From positions 3,596,001 through 3,660,000 of the forward strand of contig NZ_CP080383.1 of NCBI RefSeq assembly GCF_019443325.1: a stretch of 64,000 nt of DNA, in the 5' to 3' direction. Each line of letters opens with the position of its first letter. The first letter of the stretch is position 1. A program made the position numbers and the translations under genes. This document shows positions 43,507 to 52,355 of this stretch, one piece after another. The DNA is from Cryobacterium sp. PAMC25264. GTDB lineage: Bacteria > Actinomycetota > Actinomycetes > Actinomycetales > Microbacteriaceae. The notes below the pieces were generated by a model. The model was not told the origin of the DNA, searched no databases, and worked only from the letters and a program-made list of their open reading frames with translations.

Positions 43507-45224
43507 GTGCCATCGGCACCGCCGCGGGCCGCACCGGCCGCTACCTGCGGGCCCTGCTGCCGAGCTGGCAGGACTACCGCGATGTGAAGCGCACCTGGCG
43601 CGGCGACATCGTGGCCGGTCTCACCGTGGGCATCATCGCCTTGCCGCTCGCGCTGGCCTTCGGGGTCAGCTCCGGCGCTGGGGCCGAGAGCGGCCTCATC
43701 ACGGCTATCGTGGCCGGCGTCATCGCCGCCGTCTTCGGCGGGTCCAACATCCAGGTCTCCGGTCCCACCGGCGCCATGGTCGTCGTGCTCGGACCCGTCG
43801 TGGCCGCCCACGGCGTGGGGGTCGTGGCGGTACTCAGCCTCATGGCGGGTCTCATCGTGATCGCCGCGGGCGCCCTCAAGCTCGGCCGCGCCGTCACCTT
43901 CATCCCCTGGCCGGTGATCGAAGGGTTCACCCTCGGCATCGCCGTCATCATCTTCCTGCAGCAGGTGCCCGCCGCGATCGGGTCGAAGGCCGGGGCGAGC
44001 AGCAACGCCTTCGTCGCCGCAGTGCAGTCCTTCCAGACCGTCGACTGGTCCACCGTGATCGTGCCCGTTGGCATGGTGCTCCTCGTCGCGGCGATCATGC
44101 TGCTTGCCCCGCTGGCGCACAAGAAGCTGCCCGGCTCGATCGTGGCCATCATCGTGGTCACCGTCATCGCCAACCTCGCCGACCTGCCGCTGGCCCGCAT
44201 CGGCGAGCTGCCGAGCTCGCTGCCCTCGCCCATGCTGCCGCAGTTCGACCTGGGCACCCTGGGCTCGCTGGTGGGGCCCGCGCTCACCATCGCCGCACTG
44301 GCCGCCATCGAATCGCTGCTCTCGGCCCGCGTCGCCGTGACGCTCTCCGATACCGGCCCGTACGACGCCGACCGCGAGCTCGTCGGCCAGGGGCTGGCCT
44401 CCATCGCCTCGGGCTTCTTCGGCGGCATGCCGGCAACGGGCGCGATCGCGCGCACCGCGGTGAACATCCGTTCGGGCGGCCGTACCCGGCTGGCAGCCAT
44501 CGTGCACTCGATCGTGCTGATCGGCGTGGTCTATCTGGCCACCGGGGTCGTCTCGCAGATCCCGCTCGCGGCACTGTCCGGGGTGCTCATGATGACCGCG
44601 GCACGGATGATCTCGGTCGCCACGGTGCGCAGCATCATCGGCTCAACCGGCTCCGACGCCACGGTCTTCGTGATCACCGCTCTCGTGACGGTGTCGGTCG
44701 ACCTCATCGTGGCCGTGGGTATCGGCATCCTGGTGGCGGGCTTCTTCGCGCTGCGCTCGGTGTCGGCCTCCAGCGGCGTGCACCGCGAGGAATTGCCCGG
44801 CGAGCCCCAACCCGGGGACGAGCGCATCGCCCTGTTCCGGCTCGACGGCGCCCTGTTCTTCGGGGCGGCCGAGCGGATGCTCGAACGCGTCAATCAGACC
44901 AGTCACATCACCGTCGTGATCATCCGCATGTCGCAGCTGCAGATCCTCGATGCCACCGGGGCCCGGGTGATCACCGAGATGATCCAGGCGCTCGAACGCC
45001 GCGGCATCACCGTGCTCGTCAAGGGCATCCAGCCGCGGCACCTCAAGCTCGTCACCCGGGTGGGCGTGATCACGAGCCTGCGGCACCGCAACCATCTCTT
45101 CACCGACCTCGACGCGGCGATCGAGCACGCCCGCAGCCACGTCAGCCGGGCCGCTGTGGCCGGCGGCGGCACGGATGCGGCCGACTTCGGTTGGACCTCG
45201 ACCATCCGGTTGCCCCGGGACTAG
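43503..45224 (+). CDS. SulP-family anion transporter with STAS domain
   Basis: This is a 573-residue SLC26/SulP transporter. The membrane domain (about 25-425) opens with DIVAGLTVGIIALPLALAFG and contains GPTGAMVVVLGPV and the PATGAIARTAVNIRSG signature. The cytoplasmic STAS domain follows (about 440-555, with ALFFGAAERMLERV and LQILDATGARVI). Substrates of the family include sulfate, bicarbonate and organic anions. Cotranscription with an ArsR regulator, and no carbonic anhydrase domain, leave the substrate open. Confidence 0.93.
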   Translation: MSAIGTAAGRTGRYLRALLPSWQDYRDVKRTWRGDIVAGLTVGIIALPLALAFGVSSGAGAESGLITAIVAGVIAAVFGGSNIQVSGPTGAMVVVLGPVVAAHGVGVVAVLSLMAGLIVIAAGALKLGRAVTFIPWPVIEGFTLGIAVIIFLQQVPAAIGSKAGASSNAFVAAVQSFQTVDWSTVIVPVGMVLLVAAIMLLAPLAHKKLPGSIVAIIVVTVIANLADLPLARIGELPSSLPSPMLPQFDLGTLGSLVGPALTIAALAAIESLLSARVAVTLSDTGPYDADRELVGQGLASIASGFFGGMPATGAIARTAVNIRSGGRTRLAAIVHSIVLIGVVYLATGVVSQIPLAALSGVLMMTAARMISVATVRSIIGSTGSDATVFVITALVTVSVDLIVAVGIGILVAGFFALRSVSASSGVHREELPGEPQPGDERIALFRLDGALFFGAAERMLERVNQTSHITVVIIRMSQLQILDATGARVITEMIQALERRGITVLVKGIQPRHLKLVTRVGVITSLRHRNHLFTDLDAAIEHARSHVSRAAVAGGGTDAADFGWTSTIRLPRD

Positions 45225-45379
45225 GACGTCCGCCGCGGCCCGCCCGCCCGGGCCGGGGGCCGCCCGTCTTGGGGGAAAAAGTGCGTTTATCAGGACGGGA
45301 TTGGGGATTGCTTCCTTTTTTGCTGCCGTCATCCCTTTAATCTGCCGTCGCTTCAGGCGCGATGACGTACCTCGCGCGG

Positions 45380-46651
45380 TCAGCGCGCCAGCGAGGCCAA
45401 CTCGGAGCGGGTGGACGCACCCACCTTGCGGAGCAGGTTGGCCACGTGGAACTTCACGGTGTTCTCGCTGATCACCAGTTCGGCCGCGATGGCCTTGTTG
45501 CGGGCGCCGGAGGCCACCAGGGCCAGGACGCCCTGCTCGCGCGGGCTCAGACCCCACTCCGCGGCGGGGCTGAGCGGTGCCAGGGGCGCATCCAACGGCA
45601 GTGAGACCGTCAGCTCCGAGCCCCAGCCGGCCGTGGCCTGCACATCGAAGCTACCGCCGAGCGCGGCCACCCGGGCCGTGAGCGGGCTGACGCCGGGGGA
45701 GTCGGCCGTGAGCGCGCCGGCGCCGTCGTCGCGGATCTGGATGAGCAGGTTGCTGCCGTCGCAGTCCCACTGCACCCGCACCCGACTCACCCCGGACTGC
45801 TCGACCAGCGCGAGCACGGCGCCGCGCACGATGGCCCGGCCGGCGTGCGCCACCTCGCCGGGCAGGGCGCGCCCGTTCGCGGGCGGCTCGATGAACTGCA
45901 CGTCGAGGTCGCCGAACCGCACGAGAGGCCGTAGGTCGTCGCGCAGCCGTGCGAAGGCCTGCGCCACCGGTTCCTCGGCCAGCGAGCGGTCCCGGTCGGA
46001 CACCGCGCGCAGGCTGACCATAGCGCTGGCCGCCAGTTCGATCGCGGTCTGGCGGGCGGCCTCGGCGCTCACACTGGGCGCGCGGAGCACCGCCAGCAGT
46101 GACTCGAGGGTGGTCGAGTGGGCATCCGTGAGGTCGGCGATGAGCTTGGCCCGCTCGGCCGACGCCGCCCGGGAGTCCTGCAGGTAGGCGGGGGCGGCCG
46201 CCGCGACCTGCTGGCGGATGCTCGTGGCCACGAGCTGCCAGAGCCGACCGATCATATCGAGGGTCGACTCGGGATCCGCGGCGCCGGCCGCCGTGAGCTC
46301 GGGGTCGGTGAGCACCAGCAGGGCGCCCGTCGACGCGGTCCACGCCGTGATCGGGCGGTCGGAACCGCCGATCACGGCCCGCCGGCCCCACGGGTCGGAG
46401 TCGTCCGCGGCCAGGGCGCGACGCACGGCGTCCAGCTCGGGCAGCGTCACCTCGTCGATGATCGCCTGGTCGCCGGCCTTCTTCTGCGGCCGGCCGGTGC
46501 AGTCTTCGGTGAAGATCACCAGGGCGCTGTGGCCGAGGAGGGGCCGCAACAGCTCGGAGAAGCGGCCCGCGATCTCGGGCAGGGGGCTGGCGACCACGGT
46601 CTGCAGGGAACCGAGCAGTTCGATCGAACGGGACGTTCCGAGCGCTTTCAT
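45380..46651 (-). CDS. LuxR-type regulator with sensor and ATPase-like domains
   Basis: The 423-residue one-component regulator has an N-terminal GAF-like sensory region (about 1-160), a helical linker, a degenerate HATPase-like region (about 270-345, with IRDDGAGAL and GWGSELTVSLPL but no N-box), and a C-terminal LuxR HTH (LSPREQGVLALVASG, then NKAIAAELVISENTVKFHV). No phospho-acceptor receiver domain is seen. It is divergent from hxlB-hxlA with a strong 24-bp inverted repeat between them, so it most likely controls formaldehyde-fixation genes. Confidence 0.85.
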   Translation of the reverse strand: MKALGTSRSIELLGSLQTVVASPLPEIAGRFSELLRPLLGHSALVIFTEDCTGRPQKKAGDQAIIDEVTLPELDAVRRALAADDSDPWGRRAVIGGSDRPITAWTASTGALLVLTDPELTAAGAADPESTLDMIGRLWQLVATSIRQQVAAAAPAYLQDSRAASAERAKLIADLTDAHSTTLESLLAVLRAPSVSAEAARQTAIELAASAMVSLRAVSDRDRSLAEEPVAQAFARLRDDLRPLVRFGDLDVQFIEPPANGRALPGEVAHAGRAIVRGAVLALVEQSGVSRVRVQWDCDGSNLLIQIRDDGAGALTADSPGVSPLTARVAALGGSFDVQATAGWGSELTVSLPLDAPLAPLSPAAEWGLSPREQGVLALVASGARNKAIAAELVISENTVKFHVANLLRKVGASTRSELASLAR

Positions 46652-46689
46652 CCGATCAGCCTATCCGGAATCCGGGCCAGCTCCCGCCT

Positions 46690-46713
46690 CGCCCTACCCG
46701 TCCGGGTAGGGCG
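46690..46713. promoter_or_regulatory. Inverted-repeat operator between luxR-type gene and hxlB
   Basis: CGCCCTACCCG and its exact complement CGGGTAGGGCG (46703-46713) are separated by two bases. The site is 39-62 bp upstream of the LuxR-type gene and 53-76 bp upstream of hxlB, a good position for a shared operator bound by a LuxR dimer. Confidence 0.75.
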
Positions 46714-46765
46714 GCTCTCCGTTCGACGGGCCGCATGCCCACCCGCCGACGGCAACCATAGAGGG

Positions 46766-47401
46766 ATGGCCCGCACCGAACCTCTCCACCCTCCCGTTGC
46801 CGGCGTGCTCTCGTCGCTCCAGACGATCCTGGCCGAGAACACGGCGCTGTCCGCACGCCTGGCCCCGCCGGCCCACACCGCCGAGAACAGCGCCGACGCC
46901 GCGAATCTGAACGCCGACAACCTCGACGCCGTGGCGGACAGCCTGCGCACCGCCGACCGGATCTTCGTGCTCGGCGCCGGCCGGTCGGGACTGGCGCTCC
47001 AGATGACCGCCATGCGCCTGATGCACCTCGGCCTGCGCGTGCACGTGGTCGGCGACGTCACCACCCCCGCGATCACGGCCACCGATGTGCTCCTGGTCGC
47101 CAGCGGCTCCGGCAGCACGGCCGGCATCGTGCGGGCGGCCGAGACTGCGCACGACGTGGGCGCAACTGTGCTGGCCCTCACGACCGCCGCATCCTCCCCG
47201 CTGGCCGGGCTGGCCGACGTCACCGTGCTCGTTCCTGCTGCCGAGAAGCAGGACCACGGCGGCACCCGGTCCCAGCAGTACTCCGGCGGACTGTTCGAGC
47301 AGGCCGTGCTCCTTCTCGGCGACGCCGTCTTCCACACGCTGTGGCACGCATCGGGCATCTCTGCCGCCGAGCTCTGGCCACGGCACGCCAACCTCGAGTA
47401 G
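46766..47401 (+). CDS. hxlB: 6-phospho-3-hexuloisomerase
   Basis: This enzyme isomerises D-arabino-3-hexulose-6-phosphate to fructose-6-phosphate, the second reaction of the ribulose monophosphate route. The 211-residue SIS-domain protein has GAGRSGLALQMTAMRLMHLG near residue 71, VASGSGSTAGIV, LTTAASSPLAGLAD, and QYSGGLFEQAVLLLGDAV with the catalytic Glu. The ATG at 46766 follows GAGGG with short spacing. It is followed after 54 bp by hxlA. Confidence 0.92.
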   Translation: MARTEPLHPPVAGVLSSLQTILAENTALSARLAPPAHTAENSADAANLNADNLDAVADSLRTADRIFVLGAGRSGLALQMTAMRLMHLGLRVHVVGDVTTPAITATDVLLVASGSGSTAGIVRAAETAHDVGATVLALTTAASSPLAGLADVTVLVPAAEKQDHGGTRSQQYSGGLFEQAVLLLGDAVFHTLWHASGISAAELWPRHANLE

Positions 47402-47455
47402 CCCCGCGTCCTCACTTTTCCGCACGACCCACCGATAGACAGAAAGCAGATCCCC

Positions 47456-48079
47456 ATGAAGCTTCAGGTTGCAATGGATGTTCTCACCACCGCCGACGCG
47501 CTGACTCTGGCCGGCCAGGTCGCCCCGCACGTCGACATCATCGAGCTCGGCACGCCCCTCATCAAGGCCGAGGGCATGCGCGCCGTCACGGCCATCAAGC
47601 AGGCGCACCCCGACAAGATCGTGTTCGCCGATCTCAAGACCATGGATGCCGGTGAGCTCGAAGCCGACCTCGCCTTCACGGCCGGCGCCGACCTCGTCAC
47701 CGTCCTCGGCACGGCCGGCGACAGCACGATCGCCGGCGCGGTCGCGGCCGCGACCAAGCACAACAAGGGCATCGTCGTGGACCTGATCGGCGTGGCCGAC
47801 AAGGTCACCCGCGCCCGCGAGGTCACCGCCCTCGGCGCTGTCTTCGTGGAGATGCACGCCGGTCTGGACGAGCAGGCCGAGGACGGCTTCTCGCTGGACA
47901 CCCTGCTCGAAGCCGGCGAGACGGCCAAGGTTCCGTTCTCCCTGGCCGGCGGGGTGTCCGCGTCGACCATCGCCTCGGTGCAGCGCGCCGGAGCATCCGT
48001 CGCCGTTGCGGGCAGCGCCATCTACAGCGCCGCCGACCCGGCCGCCGCGGCCGCTGAGTTGCGCGCAGCCATCGCCTAA
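47456..48079 (+). CDS. hxlA: 3-hexulose-6-phosphate synthase
   Basis: HxlA condenses formaldehyde with ribulose-5-phosphate to give 3-hexulose-6-phosphate. The 207-residue TIM-barrel protein opens with KLQVAMDVLTTADALTLAG and contains the family residues ELGTPLIKAEGM, FADLKTMDAGE, and VEMHAGLDEQAEDG. With hxlB it gives complete formaldehyde fixation, likely for detoxification or for use of C1 units from methylated compounds. The ATG is preceded by AGAAAG. Confidence 0.94.
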   Translation: MKLQVAMDVLTTADALTLAGQVAPHVDIIELGTPLIKAEGMRAVTAIKQAHPDKIVFADLKTMDAGELEADLAFTAGADLVTVLGTAGDSTIAGAVAAATKHNKGIVVDLIGVADKVTRAREVTALGAVFVEMHAGLDEQAEDGFSLDTLLEAGETAKVPFSLAGGVSASTIASVQRAGASVAVAGSAIYSAADPAAAAAELRAAIA

Positions 48080-48175
48080 CCGCATCCGCGAGTCGCGCCG
48101 AATCGCCCCTTCAGCGTTGCTGAGAGGGCAGGATGCGGCAACTCAGCGGCGACGAACTCGCTGAAGTGCGAAAAA

Positions 48176-48204
48176 GTGCCCCTTCACGACGCGTGAAGGG
48201 GCAC
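48176..48204. terminator. Terminator between hxlA and the HAD phosphatase gene
   Basis: GTGCCCCTTCACG, loop ACG, then CGTGAAGGGGCAC form a perfect 13-bp stem. The plus strand has AAAAA immediately before it, so the minus strand has a T5 run after the stem, which makes it a strong terminator for the leftward HAD gene. It may also stop hxlA transcription. Confidence 0.88.
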
Positions 48205-48224
48205 TGTGCGGAAACGGGGTCTGG

Positions 48225-48902
48225 TCAGCCGAGTAGTAGCTTGCCGAGCTGATCGGTGGAGTGCACGACGGCAGTGGCCAGCGCGGCCTCCGCGGGGGAG
48301 CCGTAGCCCCACTCGACGAGGATCGTGGGGACTCCGTTGGCCGCGGCGCCCTCGGCGTCGTAGCTGCGGTCGCCCACCATGACGACCGCGGAGGTGTCCA
48401 CACCGGCCGCGGCGAAGCGCACGAGGGCCTCCGCGACGATGTCGGCCTTGGCGCTGCGGGCCTCGTTCTCGGTGGCGCCGACCATGACGGTGAAGTACTG
48501 GGCCAGTTCGAAGTGCTCGAGAATCGCGATGGCGGTGTGCTCGGGCTTGCTCGTGGCCAGCCCCAGCGGGATGCCGGCCTCGTGGATGCGCTCGAGCAGG
48601 CCGGCGACTCCCGGGTACACCGCAGTGTCCAGCGAGGCGGGGCCCTGGTAGTCGGCGCGGTACACGGCGAGGGCCTCGAGGGCCTCGTCGGGGGTCATGC
48701 CGGCGTACTCTCCGAAGGCCGCGAGCAGAGGCGGGCCGACGTAGGCCATCAGCTCGGTGTCGGAGGGAACCGGGCGGCCGAGCAGGGAGAAGGTGCGGGC
48801 CAGCGAGTTCGTGATGGCCGGGGCGGAGTCCGTGATGGTTCCGTCGAGGTCGAAGAGGATGGCGCTCCAGGTGCGCGTCAAGGTGGGGTTCACTCGCAAC
48901 AT
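48225..48902 (-). CDS. HAD-superfamily phosphatase
   Basis: The 225-residue HAD hydrolase is of the phosphoglycolate phosphatase/PPase-like type. The nucleophile motif is LFDLDGTITDS near residue 16, motif II is LATSKPE, the Lys is in NEARSAKADIV, and motif IV is VMVGDRSYDAEGAAANG. The ATG at 48902 (MLRVNPTLTR) was chosen; the longer frame has no family-like sequence. The substrate is not certain; phosphoglycolate is the usual guess for this subgroup. Confidence 0.88.
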   Translation of the reverse strand: MLRVNPTLTRTWSAILFDLDGTITDSAPAITNSLARTFSLLGRPVPSDTELMAYVGPPLLAAFGEYAGMTPDEALEALAVYRADYQGPASLDTAVYPGVAGLLERIHEAGIPLGLATSKPEHTAIAILEHFELAQYFTVMVGATENEARSAKADIVAEALVRFAAAGVDTSAVVMVGDRSYDAEGAAANGVPTILVEWGYGSPAEAALATAVVHSTDQLGKLLLG

Positions 48903-49011
48903 CTTAGGGCCGTAAGGAGCAAACCCTTGCATGTGAGGCTTGATCACGGTATGAGCGACACGCCATTCCCAGCCGTCTCCCGCCCGCGACCTGGGGTATT
49001 TGTTGCCAATC

Positions 49012-49049
49012 CGGACTTTTCCGCCCGGTGCGCCGGGCGCAGGTGTCCG
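49012..49049. repeat. 38-bp palindrome, family 2, copy C
   Basis: This copy begins CGGAC and ends GTGTCCG around CCCGGTGCGCCGGGC. Its arms are less well matched than copies A and B, but the length is the same. TTGTTGCC precedes it, similar to copy B. It lies in the 165-bp gap between nucS and the HAD gene. Confidence 0.6.
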
Positions 49050-49067
49050 CACGGGTAACAGGTGGCG

Positions 49068-49763
49068 CTAGAAGAGCTTCGAGGCCGTGTCGTCCAGGCC
49101 GCGCATGGCGTCATAGTCGAGCACCAGGCAGCGGATGCCACGGTCCTCGGCCAGCATCCGCGCCTGCGGTTTGATCTGCTGCGCGGCGAACACGCCCACC
49201 ACGGGCGCCAGGTGCGGGTCGCGGTTCATCAACTCGAGGTAGCGGGTGAGCTGTTCGACACCGTCGATGTCGCCGCGGCGCTTGAGCTCCACGGCCACCG
49301 AGGCGCCCGAGGCATCCCGGGCGAGGATGTCGACCGGCCCGATCGCGGTCATGTACTCGCGGCGCACCAGGGTGTGGCCGTCGCCGAGCAGGTGGATGTG
49401 CTCGGCGAGCAGCTTCTGCAGGTGCGCCTCGACGCCGTCCTTGATCAGGCCGGGGTCGACGCCGAGCTCGTGCGCGGAGTCGTGCTGCACCTCATAGATG
49501 CTCACGATGAGCTGGTCGGCGGTCTTGGCGTGCGTCACCGTCCACAGTTCGGTGATGCCGGCCTCCACCTGCAGCTCGTCGGGCTGCGAGACTGCCAGGC
49601 TGCACGGCGGGCTCATCCAGTTCAACGGCTTGTAGGAGCCGCCGTCGGAGTGTACGAGCAGGCTGCCGTCGGACTTGAGCATGAGCAGGCGGGTGGCCAG
49701 CGGCAAATGCGCGCTGAGCCGTCCGGCGTAGTCAACTGAACACTGGGCTATTACGAGGCGCAC
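49068..49763 (-). CDS. nucS: Mismatch-specific endonuclease NucS/EndoMS
   Basis: NucS cuts both strands at G-T and related mismatches and is the core of non-canonical mismatch repair in actinobacteria that lack MutS/MutL. The 231-residue protein has the N-terminal DNA-binding beta domain ([20 protein letters not shown]) and a C-terminal RecB-like nuclease domain with the catalytic set GPVDILARD and [20 protein letters not shown]. The C-terminal SKLF resembles the beta-clamp-binding tail of the family. It lies 9 bp after the MFS gene stop. Confidence 0.95.
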   Translation of the reverse strand: MRLVIAQCSVDYAGRLSAHLPLATRLLMLKSDGSLLVHSDGGSYKPLNWMSPPCSLAVSQPDELQVEAGITELWTVTHAKTADQLIVSIYEVQHDSAHELGVDPGLIKDGVEAHLQKLLAEHIHLLGDGHTLVRREYMTAIGPVDILARDASGASVAVELKRRGDIDGVEQLTRYLELMNRDPHLAPVVGVFAAQQIKPQARMLAEDRGIRCLVLDYDAMRGLDDTASKLF

Positions 49764-49772
49764 TGAACGAGC

Positions 49773-50990
49773 TTAACCGGCGGCGCGGGTGCTCGCGCGC
49801 TCGCGGGCCGCCGGGGCGGCCAGTCCGGCCACCGCCATGAGCAGCACGATCACGTACAGGGCGTTCAGGATGCCCCACTGCTCTCCGATCAGGCCCAGCA
49901 CGGGTGGCCCGACCAGGAAGGCGAAATACCCGATCATGGCGACGGCGCTCACCCGCGCAGCCGCGTTGGCGGTGTCGTCGGCCGCGGCCGACATGCCGAC
50001 AGGGAAACCCAGCGACGCGCCAAGGCCCCAGAGCACGGTGCCCACGATGAGCAGCGGCGTGGAGGGGGCGAGGATCACCAGCAGCAGCCCAACGACGCCC
50101 AGCGCCGAGCAGGCCCGCAGCACCGGTACCCGGCCCAGCCGGTCGAGCACCGGTCCACCGGCCACCCGGCCCACGGTCATGGCCGTCACGAAAACGCCGA
50201 AGACCAGGGCCCCGGTCGCGTCATTCTGGCCGTGGCCGTCCACCACGGCCAGAGCCAGCCAGTCGCTGGCCGACCCCTCGGCGAAGGTCATGCCGAGCAC
50301 GATCACCCCGATCAGCAGGATGCTCGAGTCGCGCCAGACGGCCAGGCTCGTGCGCATCCGCTCACGCCAGTTCGGCCGCACCACGGCGTGGTCGTCGGGG
50401 GAGGCGGCGTCACCGAGGGTGGGCCGGAGCGGCACGAACCGCACCGCGATCGCCGCCGTCGCCACCGCGAGCACGGCGATCAGGCCGAGATGACCGGCCA
50501 CGGGCACACCCACGGCCGCGGCTCCCGCGCCGAGCAGCGCGCCGGCGACGGTGCCCAGGCTGAAGCAGGCGTGCAGCAGCGGCATCAGGGTGACGCCGAG
50601 CTCGCGTTCGACCGCGGCGCCCTCCACGTTCATCATCACGTCGAGCGACCCCAGGCCGAAGCCCACCAAGGCCAGGCCGGCGAAGGCGAGCGGCGCCGAC
50701 CCCCAGAGGGTGGCGGCGGTGCCGACGACCACCAGACCGGTCGATGAGACGGCGACGCAGAGCACCATGGCCCGGCGGGCGCCCAGGGCCGCCAACAGCC
50801 AGACGGCCGAGACGAGGCCGATGACCGAACCGGCCGAGAGCCCGAAGATGAGCAGTCCCACCTGGTCGGTGCGGAGCGCCAGGTCGTCGCGCACGGTGGG
50901 GATGCGGGATACCCATGAGGCCAGGCCGAGTCCGCTCACGAAAAACAGCGCGAACACGCTGGTGCGCCACCGGGCCAGTGTCTCCGTCAT
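49773..50990 (-). CDS. MFS transporter
   Basis: This is a 405-residue major facilitator superfamily protein with twelve predicted helices. Marks are the N-terminal GLGLASWVSRIPTVRDDL, the loop LLAALGARRAMVLCVAVS after helix 2, and GPVLDRLGRVPVLRACS after helix 8. The type resembles small sugar/drug-like MFS exporters (YbjJ-like). The substrate is unknown. It follows the MATE gene across an 84-bp gap that holds a 61-bp palindrome. Confidence 0.9.
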   Translation of the reverse strand: MTETLARWRTSVFALFFVSGLGLASWVSRIPTVRDDLALRTDQVGLLIFGLSAGSVIGLVSAVWLLAALGARRAMVLCVAVSSTGLVVVGTAATLWGSAPLAFAGLALVGFGLGSLDVMMNVEGAAVERELGVTLMPLLHACFSLGTVAGALLGAGAAAVGVPVAGHLGLIAVLAVATAAIAVRFVPLRPTLGDAASPDDHAVVRPNWRERMRTSLAVWRDSSILLIGVIVLGMTFAEGSASDWLALAVVDGHGQNDATGALVFGVFVTAMTVGRVAGGPVLDRLGRVPVLRACSALGVVGLLLVILAPSTPLLIVGTVLWGLGASLGFPVGMSAAADDTANAAARVSAVAMIGYFAFLVGPPVLGLIGEQWGILNALYVIVLLMAVAGLAAPAARERASTRAAG

Positions 50991-51008
50991 TCCCCCACGC
51001 TACAACGC

Positions 51009-51069
51009 CGCGAACCGTGAGCTGAGCCCCGAAAATTCCGGGTTTTCGGGGCTTTACTCACAGTTCGCG
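51009..51069. repeat. 61-bp palindromic repeat, family 1, copy 2
   Basis: It starts CGCGAACCGTGAGCTGAGCC and ends TTTACTCACAGTTCGCG, with centre GAAAATTCCGGGTTTTC. It fills most of the gap between the MATE stop and the MFS start. The arms, length and centre agree with copies at 1456, 52469 and 56575. Confidence 0.85.
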
Positions 51070-51074
51070 GGGCA

Positions 51075-52355
51075 TTACCGGGCGCCGAGGCGCACCCAGC
51101 GGCTGCCGCGGGCGCGCAGGGAGAGGGTCACCGCGCGGGCGCCGAGGAAACCGAAGACGAAGGCGGTCATCAGCCAGGCCAACCCGGCCGCCCCGCTGGG
51201 CGCCCAGAGCAGCACGGCCCCCGCCATCGGCAGGAAGGCGGCGAGATTGACCAGGCCGCTGAGGGCGAGATAGCGCGCATCGCCCGCGCCGATCAGCACG
51301 CCGTCGAGCACGAAGACCAGGCCGCCCAGTGGCACAGACAGGCCCAGCACGATCAGGGTCGGCGGCAGCAGCTCGGTGACCTCGGTGGCACCGGTGAAGA
51401 CGCCGCCGAGCACGCCGCTCACGGCGATCACGATAAGGCCGAGAAGCACCCCGCCGCCGATGCCCCACTCCAGGCACCGGCGCAGCACCCGGCGAACCTG
51501 CTCGACGTCTCCGGCGCCAAGGCCGCGGCCCACCAGTGCCTGGGCGGCGATGGCGAGAGCGTCGAGGGCGAATGCCAGCGTCGCGAAGAGGGTCATCGCG
51601 ATCTGGAACGCCGCGAGCTCCGGCGAGCCCAGGCTCGTGGCCACGAACACGGCCAGCAGCATGGCCGCGCGCAGGCTTGCGGTGCGCAGGAACAGCCAGC
51701 CTCCGCTCGACGCCCCGCGGAGCAGACCCGCGCGGTGCGGCCGGAGCGGCGCGCGCTCCCGGCTGGCATGCCGCCCGACCACGACGAGGTAGACGGCCAC
51801 CATGCCCCACTGGGCGATCACGGTGCCCAGCGCCGAGCCGACCAGGCCCAGGCCCAGACCGTAGATGAACCAGAGATTGAGCAGGATGTTGACCAGGAAG
51901 CCCAGGCCCGCGACCCAGAGCGGCGTGCGGGTGTCCTGTAGCCCGCGCAGCAGACCGGTGGCGGCGAAGACCAGCAGCATGGCCGGCACCCCGAGCATCG
52001 ACAGCCTCAGGTAGTCCGCGGCAGCGGCGGTGACCGCGGGTTCGGCGCCGAACAGGGCGACGAGTCCGGGGGCCGCGAACCAGCCCGCCGCGGCCAGCGC
52101 GAGCCCCAGGCCCAACGCCAGCCAGAGCCCGTCGATGCCCACGGCCACCGCGCGGCGCCGGTCGCCCGCGCCCAGCCAGCGGGCCACGGCGGGGGTGGTG
52201 CTGTACGCGAGGAACACCATCAGCCCGATGATCGTCTGCAGCACCGCGCTGGCCAGCCCGAGCCCGGCCAGCGGCACGGCGCCCAGGTGCCCGACCATGG
52301 CCGAGTCGGCCAGCAGGAACATCGGTTCGGCCACGAGGGCGCCGAGGGCAGGCAC
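51075..52355 (-). CDS. MATE-family efflux transporter (DinF-like)
   Basis: This is a multidrug and toxin extrusion protein of the DinF type, at least 426 residues with about twelve helices. Family sequence begins PALGALVAEPMFLLADSAMV and includes AYSTTPAVARWLGAGDRRRA, LGVPAMLLVFAATGLLRGLQ and RASLRAAMLLAVFVATSLG. The GTG at 52355 is the only standard start in frame, but homologous-looking sequence (RPRPIDRDILRLA) continues upstream to an ATC at 52427, so the true start is uncertain. The preceding oxidoreductase frame runs across this start. Confidence 0.87.
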   Translation of the reverse strand: MPALGALVAEPMFLLADSAMVGHLGAVPLAGLGLASAVLQTIIGLMVFLAYSTTPAVARWLGAGDRRRAVAVGIDGLWLALGLGLALAAAGWFAAPGLVALFGAEPAVTAAAADYLRLSMLGVPAMLLVFAATGLLRGLQDTRTPLWVAGLGFLVNILLNLWFIYGLGLGLVGSALGTVIAQWGMVAVYLVVVGRHASRERAPLRPHRAGLLRGASSGGWLFLRTASLRAAMLLAVFVATSLGSPELAAFQIAMTLFATLAFALDALAIAAQALVGRGLGAGDVEQVRRVLRRCLEWGIGGGVLLGLIVIAVSGVLGGVFTGATEVTELLPPTLIVLGLSVPLGGLVFVLDGVLIGAGDARYLALSGLVNLAAFLPMAGAVLLWAPSGAAGLAWLMTAFVFGFLGARAVTLSLRARGSRWVRLGAR

